This document shows positions 58,173 through 64,000 of a stretch of 64,000 bases of DNA, one piece after another; positions within the stretch are counted from its first letter, which is position 1, and every line of letters begins with the position of its first letter. Where the stretch lies: NCBI GenBank assembly GCA_910584205.1, contig CAJUAA010000018.1:1-64000 (forward strand), read 5' to 3'. Both the position numbers and the translations under genes were made by a program. The notes under the pieces were generated by a model. The model saw only the letters and a list, made by a program, of their open reading frames with translations, did not search any database and had not been told where the DNA came from. The DNA comes from an uncultured Lachnospiraceae bacterium (GTDB lineage: Bacteria; Bacillota; Clostridia; Lachnospirales; Lachnospiraceae).

Positions 58173-59291
58173 TTAAAGAATCGCTTTTCCCTTCAGGATC
58201 ACCTGTACCGTGGACAGATCCTCTTCTTTCAGCAGAACCAGATTAGCCGTCTTTCCCGGCGTAATGCTGCCGTAACGGTCATAGATCCCCACAGATCGGG
58301 CAGGATTGACCGCCGCGCACTTCACAGCGCTTTCCAGCGGAATCCCCATCTTCACAGCCATCCGCAGGCAGTCCATCAGGTTGGTAACGGAACCGGCGAT
58401 CGTGCCGTCCTCCAGCGTCGCCCGGTTTCCTTTTTTGACCACCTTCTGGCCGCCCAGGGCATATTCGCCGTCCGGCATACCGGTGGCTTCCATGGAATCG
58501 CTGATCAGGATGATCCGGTCGTCCCCAAACATCTTAAAGGTCTGGCGCACCGTCACCGGATGCACATGTATCCCGTCGCAGATCAGTTCCGCCTCCACAC
58601 GCGCATCATCCGCCGCCGCTCCCACGACTCCCGGAGCCCGGTGGGACAGTCCGGCCATGGCATTATACAGATGGGTCACATGGCTGGCACCCTTTCGGAA
58701 CGCCTCCGCCGCCGTCTCACAATCCGCCGTCGTATGCGCCACGGAAAGGACCACCTCGTCCTTCAGCGCTTCTATAAACTCCATGGCTCCCGGTTCCTCC
58801 GGCGCCACCGCAAGCAGCTTCACCTTATGCCCCGAAGCGGCATTCAGCTCACGGAACATCTCCACATCCGGACGGTGTACATAGGCGCCGTTCTGAGCTC
58901 CTTTTCTCGCCAGCGAGATAAACGGGCCTTCCATATTGATGCCGCAGAAAACCGCTCCCTTTTCATTTGGATAGGACGCCGCCGTCTCACAGATGCTTTT
59001 CAGCTTCTCCCGGCTCAGCGTCATGGTAGCCGGAACGATGGTCGTAATTCCCTGGGATGCCTCGTACTCCGCCATGATCTCCATGGATTCCGTACTCCCG
59101 TCGCAGAAATCACGGCCCGCGCATCCATGAAAATGGACATCCGTAAGCCCGGGGATCAGATAACATCCGGAACCGTCCAGCACATCGCCGTCGCCGGTCT
59201 CATGCTCCACGATCCGCTCTCCGTCTGTATACACGTCCTTTTCCTGGAAAACGCCGTCTTCCGTATATACCTTTGCATGAATGATTTTCAT
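58173..59291 (-). CDS. nagA: N-acetylglucosamine-6-phosphate deacetylase
   Basis: 372 residues. 'LIPGLTDVHFHGCAGRDF' with the HxH variant, metal Glu in 'NMEGPFIS', His in 'VLSVAHTTADC', 'VTHLYNAM' and Asp in 'ILISDSMEATGMPDG'. Removes acetyl from GlcNAc-6-P to give GlcN-6-P. Second gene of nagBA. Confidence 0.95.
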   Translation of the reverse strand: MKIIHAKVYTEDGVFQEKDVYTDGERIVEHETGDGDVLDGSGCYLIPGLTDVHFHGCAGRDFCDGSTESMEIMAEYEASQGITTIVPATMTLSREKLKSICETAASYPNEKGAVFCGINMEGPFISLARKGAQNGAYVHRPDVEMFRELNAASGHKVKLLAVAPEEPGAMEFIEALKDEVVLSVAHTTADCETAAEAFRKGASHVTHLYNAMAGLSHRAPGVVGAAADDARVEAELICDGIHVHPVTVRQTFKMFGDDRIILISDSMEATGMPDGEYALGGQKVVKKGNRATLEDGTIAGSVTNLMDCLRMAVKMGIPLESAVKCAAVNPARSVGIYDRYGSITPGKTANLVLLKEEDLSTVQVILKGKAIL

Positions 59292-59309
59292 AGTCCGTAC
59301 CGCCCCGCC

Positions 59310-60047
59310 TTATTCCGGAAACTCACACAGAGACAGAGCCGCCTCGTCTGCCACCACCGTCACATCCGGATGCATCTGAAGGATGGAGCCGGGTACCTTC
59401 GGCGTCACCGGCCCGAAGAAGGAATTCTTCACTGCCTCCGCCTTGTCCTCACCGCTGACCACCACCAGGATCTTTTTCGCCATCATGATCGTCTGGATTC
59501 CCATGCTGTACGCCTGCTTCGGCACATCGTCCGCCGACGCAAAGAAACGTTTGTTCGCCTCGATCGTACTGGGATGCAGGTCCACACAGTGAGTCCCTTT
59601 CTCGAACACGTCTCCGGGCTCGTTAAAGCCGATGTGTCCGTTCCGTCCCAGCCCGAGGAGCTGCAGGTCCACGCCGCCCGTCGCCCGGATCACTCCCTCA
59701 TATCTTGCGCACTCCGCATCCGGATCTGCATTCATCCCGTCGGGAAGGAACGTCCTCTCCGGATTGATGTTTACAAAATCAAACAGATGGCTGTGCATAA
59801 AATAATAGTAGCTCTGCTCATTCTCTTTGGGAAGCCCTTTGTACTCATCCAGATTCACGGTGGTCACATCGCCGAAATCCAGATCGCCCTGCTCGTACCA
59901 CTCCACCAGGTTCTTGTAGGTTCCTTCCGGAGAAGAGCCCGTTGCCAGCCCCAGCACGCAGTCCGGCTTCATAATCACCTGTGCAGAGATGATATTGGCC
60001 GCCTTTCTGCTCATATCCGCGTAACCTTTTGCCTTGATCAATTTCAT
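59310..60047 (-). CDS. nagB: Glucosamine-6-phosphate deaminase
   Basis: 245 residues. 'VLGLATGSSPEGTYKNLVEWY', 'VNLDEYKGLP', 'LLGLGRNGHIGFNEPGD' (catalytic Asp/His region) are all present. Converts GlcN-6-P to fructose-6-P and ammonia. With nagA 18 bases downstream it forms an amino-sugar recycling operon. Confidence 0.97.
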   Translation of the reverse strand: MKLIKAKGYADMSRKAANIISAQVIMKPDCVLGLATGSSPEGTYKNLVEWYEQGDLDFGDVTTVNLDEYKGLPKENEQSYYYFMHSHLFDFVNINPERTFLPDGMNADPDAECARYEGVIRATGGVDLQLLGLGRNGHIGFNEPGDVFEKGTHCVDLHPSTIEANKRFFASADDVPKQAYSMGIQTIMMAKKILVVVSGEDKAEAVKNSFFGPVTPKVPGSILQMHPDVTVVADEAALSLCEFPE

Positions 60048-60169
60048 GGTTAACCCCTCCTGTTGATAATAGATACTGGAAAAACTCCTGTTTCTATTCT
60101 AACCGAAGGAAACGAATTTGTATAGGCAATATCTTGTCCTGACTATGGAAAATATTCACTTCCTCTTCC

Positions 60170-61444
60170 TTATGAATCCAGAAGCTTTTTCCCGATGTCA
60201 AAACAGTCAAAGGTCGCAAAATAATCCCGAAGCGTTTCCGCCCTTCGGATCAGCCGGACCTCTCCGTCCTCCTGAAGCAGCAGTTCCGCCGAACGAAGCT
60301 TTCCGTTATAATTGTATCCCATGGAATGGCCGTGGGCGCCCGCATCGTGTATAAACAGGTAATCTCCCTTATCGATCCGCGGCAGCTTCCGGTCCACTGC
60401 AAATTTATCGCAGTTTTCGCACAGGGACCCGGTCACATCATAGACATGGTCGCAGGGCTCCTCTTCCTTTCCCAGCACCGAAATGTGATGATAGGCCCCA
60501 TAGATGGCCGGCCGCATCAGGTTCGCCGCGCAGGCGTCCGTCCCGATGTATTCCTTGTGGATGTGCTTCTCGTGGATCGCCCGGGTCACCAGCGCCCCGT
60601 AAGGTCCCAGCATATAGCGTCCCAGCTCCGTATAGAGCGCCGCGTCGCCCATGCCCGCGGGCACCATCACCTCTTCAAATACCTTCCGGACCCCTTCTCC
60701 GATCACATGGATGTCATTGGGCTCCTGCTCCGGTGTATACGGAATCCCGATTCCGCCGGACAGATTGATGAACGTGATGTTCGCTCCGGTCTTCTCTTTC
60801 AGGCGCACCGCCAGCTCAAAAAGCACTTTCGCCAGCAGCGGATAGTATTCGTTCGTCACCGTGTTGCTTGCAAGAAACGCATGGATGCCGAACTTTTTCA
60901 CGCCCTTTTCCTTCATGATCCGGAACGCTTCCGTGATCTGCTCTTCCGTCATTCCGTATTTGGAATCGCCCGGGTTGTCCATGATCCCGTTGCTCATCTT
61001 AAAATACCCGCCCGGATTGTAGCGGCAGCTCATGGTTTCCGGCAGGTATCCCACCGACTGTTCCACCACCTCAATGTGGGTGATGTCGTCCAGATTGATG
61101 ATTCCGCCCAGTTTTTCACAATATGCAAATTCCTCCGGCGGCGTATCATTGGACGAAAACATAATGTCATGCCCCGTGATTCCCGCCGCCTCGGACAGCA
61201 CCAGCTCCGCCATGGAGGAACAGTCGCTTCCGCAGCCGTACTCTTTCAGGATCTGCATTAAAAACGGATTGGGCGTAGCCTTCACCGCAAAATATTCCTT
61301 ATATCCTTTATTCCAGGAAAATGCATCATACAATGCTTTTACATTCTCACGGATTCCTTTCTCGTCATAAATATGGAACGGAGTCGGATATTTCTTTACG
61401 ATCTCTTCCACCTGCTGCTTTGTAACAAACGGTATTTTCTTCAT
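60170..61444 (-). CDS. lysA: Diaminopimelate decarboxylase-like PLP enzyme
   Basis: 424 residues of the alanine-racemase-fold decarboxylases. PLP Lys in 'YFAVKATPNPFLM' (about residue 54), 'GCGSDCSSMAELVLS', 'FINLSGGIGIPY' glycine loop, and 'ELGRYMLGPYGALVTRAI'. The Cys of the active site is in 'SLCENCDKFAVDRKLP'. It makes lysine from meso-DAP if it is true LysA; related carboxynorspermidine-type enzymes cannot be excluded. Only 38 bases separate it from the tRNA-Pro terminator. Confidence 0.85.
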   Translation of the reverse strand: MKKIPFVTKQQVEEIVKKYPTPFHIYDEKGIRENVKALYDAFSWNKGYKEYFAVKATPNPFLMQILKEYGCGSDCSSMAELVLSEAAGITGHDIMFSSNDTPPEEFAYCEKLGGIINLDDITHIEVVEQSVGYLPETMSCRYNPGGYFKMSNGIMDNPGDSKYGMTEEQITEAFRIMKEKGVKKFGIHAFLASNTVTNEYYPLLAKVLFELAVRLKEKTGANITFINLSGGIGIPYTPEQEPNDIHVIGEGVRKVFEEVMVPAGMGDAALYTELGRYMLGPYGALVTRAIHEKHIHKEYIGTDACAANLMRPAIYGAYHHISVLGKEEEPCDHVYDVTGSLCENCDKFAVDRKLPRIDKGDYLFIHDAGAHGHSMGYNYNGKLRSAELLLQEDGEVRLIRRAETLRDYFATFDCFDIGKKLLDS

Positions 61445-61476
61445 CTGCTCTCATACTCCTCTTTCTCTGATTTGCC

Positions 61477-61510
61477 AAAAAAGGGGGAGTCTGCTTTTAC
61501 AGACTCCCCC
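61477..61510 (-). terminator. Rho-independent terminator of tRNA-Pro
   Basis: Minus strand: GGGGGAGTCTG, loop of six, CAGACTCCCCC, followed by TTTTTT. Perfect 11-base stem (61483-61493 with 61500-61510). Confidence 0.93.
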
Positions 61511-61531
61511 TCTGGAGCTTTGCCCCTGCAA

Positions 61532-61607
61532 TCGGGGTAACAGGATTCGAACCTGCGACCTCACGGCCCCCAGCCGTGCGCTCTAGCCAAACTGAGCCAT
61601 ACCCCGA
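61532..61607 (-). tRNA. tRNA-Pro (anticodon GGG)
   Basis: 76 bases. Acceptor TCGGGGT pairs with ACCCCGA; anticodon stem CACGG/CCGTG encloses the loop CTGGGGG with anticodon GGG; T-arm GCAGGTTCGAATCCTGT is complete. No CCA is encoded. Reads CCC/CCU proline codons. Confidence 0.96.
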
Positions 61608-61618
61608 CGACAAGCATT

Positions 61619-61647
61619 ATTATAACTCATCCCGCCGCAAAATGCAA
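61619..61647 (-). promoter_or_regulatory. Sigma-A promoter of tRNA-Pro (and perhaps lysA)
   Basis: Minus strand: TTGCAT (61642-61647), 17-base spacer, TATAAT (61619-61624). Confidence 0.82.
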
Positions 61648-61670
61648 TAGTAATTTTCAGGAAAGCGTGC

Positions 61671-62744
61671 TCAAAAAATGGTTCCGCCTCCGGCCACGTA
61701 AATTCCGTCATAAAAGACCACCGCCTGCCCCGGCGTCACCGCCCGGACCGGCTCGTCAAACACGCATTCCACCTCATCCGGCCCCGTGCTTCGCACGGTG
61801 CACATGGCGCCTCTGTGATTGTAGCGGATCTTTGCCAGAAAACGCGCCTCTTCCTCCGGCCTCTCCACCGCCATCCAGTTCATCCGGCCCGCACGGAGGG
61901 TCCGCCGGTACACATCCGACTCCTCTCCGACGACCACGTCGCCGGTATCCGGACAGATCTTCGTCACCACCACCGGACGCCCCATGGACAGCCCCAGGCC
62001 TTTTCTCTGCCCGATGGTGTAATGGGTGATTCCCCTGTGCCTGCCGATGACCGTCCCGTCCTTCCACACAAAATTCCCTTCCGGTATCTTCTCTCCGGCG
62101 TGTTCCTCGATAAAGCGGGCATAATCCCTGTCCGGCACAAAACAGATCTCCTGGCTGTCCGGCTTCCCCGCCACGGAAAGCCCCAGTTCCCCGGCAAAAC
62201 CCCGGATCTGTTCTTTCGTGTAAGCTCCCACCGGCATCAGCGTGCGGGAAAGCTGTTCCTGCGTCAGATTGTAGAGGGCGTAAGTCTGGTCTTTTGCCGC
62301 TGTGGCGGACGTCCTCACCGCGTATCGGCCGCCTGCCAGCCGTTCCACCCGGGCGTAGTGCCCGGTGGCGATATAATCCGCCCCGATGTCCATACTCCGC
62401 TTCAGGAGCGATTCCCACTTCACATGGCGGTTGCAGGCGATACAGGGGTTGGGTGTGCGCCCGTGCAGATATTCCTCCATAAAATAGTCGATGACCTTTT
62501 CCTTAAAATCCTGTTTAAAATTCATGACGTAATGAGGAATTCCCAGTTTTGACGCCACGCGCCGGGCGTCCTCCACCGCGCTCAGCCCGCAGCATCCGCC
62601 GTTCTCCTCCACCTGATCGGGATCTTCGTCCTGCCAGATCTGCATGGTGACGCCGACGACCTCATATCCCTGTTCCTTCAGAAGCCATGCCGCCACAGAG
62701 GAATCCACTCCGCCGGACATGCCGACGACGACTTTTTCCTTCAT
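61671..62744 (-). CDS. mnmA: tRNA-specific 2-thiouridylase
   Basis: 357 residues. PP-loop 'GMSGGVDSSVAAWLLKEQGYE' at residues 8-28 (split), catalytic Cys in 'NPCIACNRHVKW' and second Cys in 'QEICFVPDRDY'. Thiolates U34 of Lys, Glu and Gln tRNAs. Sulfur arrives from a cysteine desulfurase, here encoded upstream with an IscU-like scaffold. Its start codon lies just after the iscU-like stop. Confidence 0.97.
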   Translation of the reverse strand: MKEKVVVGMSGGVDSSVAAWLLKEQGYEVVGVTMQIWQDEDPDQVEENGGCCGLSAVEDARRVASKLGIPHYVMNFKQDFKEKVIDYFMEEYLHGRTPNPCIACNRHVKWESLLKRSMDIGADYIATGHYARVERLAGGRYAVRTSATAAKDQTYALYNLTQEQLSRTLMPVGAYTKEQIRGFAGELGLSVAGKPDSQEICFVPDRDYARFIEEHAGEKIPEGNFVWKDGTVIGRHRGITHYTIGQRKGLGLSMGRPVVVTKICPDTGDVVVGEESDVYRRTLRAGRMNWMAVERPEEEARFLAKIRYNHRGAMCTVRSTGPDEVECVFDEPVRAVTPGQAVVFYDGIYVAGGGTIF

Positions 62745-62746
62745 GT

Positions 62747-63190
62747 CTAATACTCTTCGCCTTCCTCTTCTTCGCCCTCGTGAATATCGGATTTGGGCTT
62801 CTCAAGCCCCTCGATTTTGATCCCGTGCTTCTCCGCGTAATCCCAGAGCGCCGCATGGATCGCTTCCTCCGCCAGGAGCGAACAGTGTACCTTCACCGGC
62901 GGAAGTCCGTCCAGGGCCTCCATCACTGCCTTGTTGGTCACCTGAAGCGCTTCGTAGATGGTCTTTCCCTTCACCAGCTCCGTGGCCATGCTGCTGGTAG
63001 CCACTGCCGCTCCGCAGCCAAACGTCTTGAATTTCACGTCCCGGATCACCTGATCGTCGTCAATATCCAGATAAATCCGCATGATGTCGCCGCATTTCGC
63101 GTTGCCCACCGTCCCCACGCCGCTGGCGTCCTCGATCTCTCCTACATTTCTCGGATTCTGAAAATGATCCATGACCTTATCACTATACAT
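62747..63190 (-). CDS. IscU/NifU-type Fe-S cluster scaffold with acidic tail
   Basis: 147 residues. Three cluster Cys: 'VGNAKCGDIMR', 'FKTFGCGAAVATSS' and 'KVHCSLLAEEAI'. It ends in an acidic tail ('HEGEEEEGEEY'). Assembles Fe-S clusters with the cysteine desulfurase upstream. nifS-iscU-mnmA order is common in Clostridia. Confidence 0.94.
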   Translation of the reverse strand: MYSDKVMDHFQNPRNVGEIEDASGVGTVGNAKCGDIMRIYLDIDDDQVIRDVKFKTFGCGAAVATSSMATELVKGKTIYEALQVTNKAVMEALDGLPPVKVHCSLLAEEAIHAALWDYAEKHGIKIEGLEKPKSDIHEGEEEEGEEY

Positions 63191-63263
63191 TGCATCTTCC
63201 TCTTTTCTGTATTTGTTTTAAACAGACCGGCTTTCCGCTTTTTTACTGTTCTTTGCCGTTGTC

Positions 63264-64000
63264 TTATTTTCCCCGCAGGAAATCCTCATACAGCGGGGAC
63301 ATGGCCCGGAGCTTTTCCACGATCTTCCGGATGGATTCCACCACATAGTCAAGCTCCTCCTTCGTGGTCTCCTCGCTGAGCGTCAGACGCAGCGAGCCAT
63401 GGGCAATCTCATGGGGCAGTCCGATGGCCAGAAGCACATGGGACGGGTCCAGAGACCCGGACGTACAGGCAGATCCGCTGGAACCGCAGATGCCGTCCAT
63501 ATCCAGCATGATCAGAAGGGATTCTCCTTCCACAAACTGAAAACTGAAATTCGCGTTATTGGGAAGGCGGTTGGTCCGGTGCCCGTTCAGCCTGGTGTAG
63601 GGAATTTCTTTCAGCACCCGGCCAATCAGGTAATCCCGCAGCTCCTTCTCCCTGGCCGTCCGATCTTCCATGGTCCTCATGGCACGTTCCACCGCCGCTC
63701 CATATCCCACGATCCCCGGTACGTTCTCCGTTCCGGCGCGGCGCTTCCGCTCCTGGGCACCCCCGTGGATGAAGCTCCGGATCTTCACTCCCTTACGGAT
63801 ATACAGAAATCCGATCCCCTTGGGCCCGTTCAGCTTATGGGCGCTGGAACTCAGCATATCGATGTTCAGTTCATCCACCCGGATGGGAAGCTGTCCGAAT
63901 GCCTGGACCGCGTCGGTGTGGAACAGGATGCCGTGCTCCTTTGCGATCTTTCCGATCTCTCTGACCGGCTGGATCGTACCGATCTCATTATTGGCAAACA
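63264..64000 (-). CDS. Cysteine desulfurase (NifS/IscS family), partial at right edge
   Basis: C-terminal ~245 residues; the gene continues beyond the right edge and the frame is open to base 64000 ('FANNEIGTIQPV...'). 'HTDAVQAFG' (PLP Asp region), PLP Lys in 'SSSAHKLNGPKGIGFLY', and the active-site Cys loop 'GSSGSACTSGSLDPSHVL'. Supplies persulfide sulfur to the scaffold and to MnmA. 73 bases separate it from the scaffold gene. Confidence 0.95.
   Translation of the reverse strand, partial: FANNEIGTIQPVREIGKIAKEHGILFHTDAVQAFGQLPIRVDELNIDMLSSSAHKLNGPKGIGFLYIRKGVKIRSFIHGGAQERKRRAGTENVPGIVGYGAAVERAMRTMEDRTAREKELRDYLIGRVLKEIPYTRLNGHRTNRLPNNANFSFQFVEGESLLIMLDMDGICGSSGSACTSGSLDPSHVLLAIGLPHEIAHGSLRLTLSEETTKEELDYVVESIRKIVEKLRAMSPLYEDFLRGK

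Overview
The window looks like a chromosomal segment of a Gram-positive anaerobe of the class Clostridia, most probably Lachnospiraceae. This rests on gene content and order: a split transketolase, TRAP and TTT uptake systems with lipoprotein receptors, sigma-54 enhancer-binding regulation, the DUF512 radical-SAM/Der/PlsY/GpsA block, an extended PRPP synthase, and a nifS-iscU-mnmA block. It also rests on strong Shine-Dalgarno sites and a base composition slightly above half G+C, judged by eye. No species can be named from sequence reading alone. No insertion sequence, prophage, CRISPR array or rRNA was seen.

Region 1 (1-28.6 kb) is a catabolic island with four high-affinity carboxylate or sugar-acid uptake modules: three TRAP systems and one tripartite tricarboxylate (TTT) system. 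Operon A (4490 down to the left edge) encodes three xylose-isomerase-like TIM barrels, an Asp/Glu-racemase-like protein and a two-subunit transketolase. Operon B (9135 to 4781) encodes a SAF-domain oxidoreductase and a complete TRAP transporter, followed upstream by its GntR/FCD regulator. Operon C (16019 to 10466) encodes an N-terminally truncated TRAP receptor, two permeases, a GntR/FCD regulator, an FGGY kinase and an HpcH/HpaI aldolase. Operon D (21733 to 16315) encodes a TRAP transporter, two cyclase/formamidase-like hydrolases and a PdxA-family dehydrogenase. Operon E (26341 to 22085) encodes TctC-TctB-TctA and an amidohydrolase. A PrpR-like sigma-54 activator (26639-28561, plus strand) is divergent from operon E.

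Operons A, D and E each have a near-consensus -24/-12 sigma-54 promoter with clustered upstream activator-like repeats. A and D share a GTTTCATT-type repeat, while E has TTGCA-N6-TGCAA. Operons B and C are instead tied to GntR/FCD regulators. Operon B has three copies of an 18-bp site, and operon C has a sigma-A promoter overlain by TTTGT-AG-ACAAA-type sites.

Region 2 (28.6-42.3 kb) holds a small DUF4173/XRE/DUF2975 membrane operon and a MATE exporter. It then holds an Mrp/Mbh-like cation-proton antiporter cluster (mnhE, F, G, DUF4040, an MbhE-MnhB fusion, mnhC and four separate ND2/4/5-like subunits), headed by cbiK.

Region 3 (42.4-64 kb) is mostly housekeeping or cell-surface genes. They are an octapeptide-repeat coiled-coil protein, an acyltransferase, a large membrane protein, ilvN-ilvC, a homocysteine-methyltransferase-like protein, a ydjGHI-like SPFH/zinc-ribbon/TPM operon, gpsA-plsY-der-DUF512, prs, nagBA, lysA, tRNA-Pro(GGG), mnmA, an iscU-like scaffold and the 3' part of nifS.
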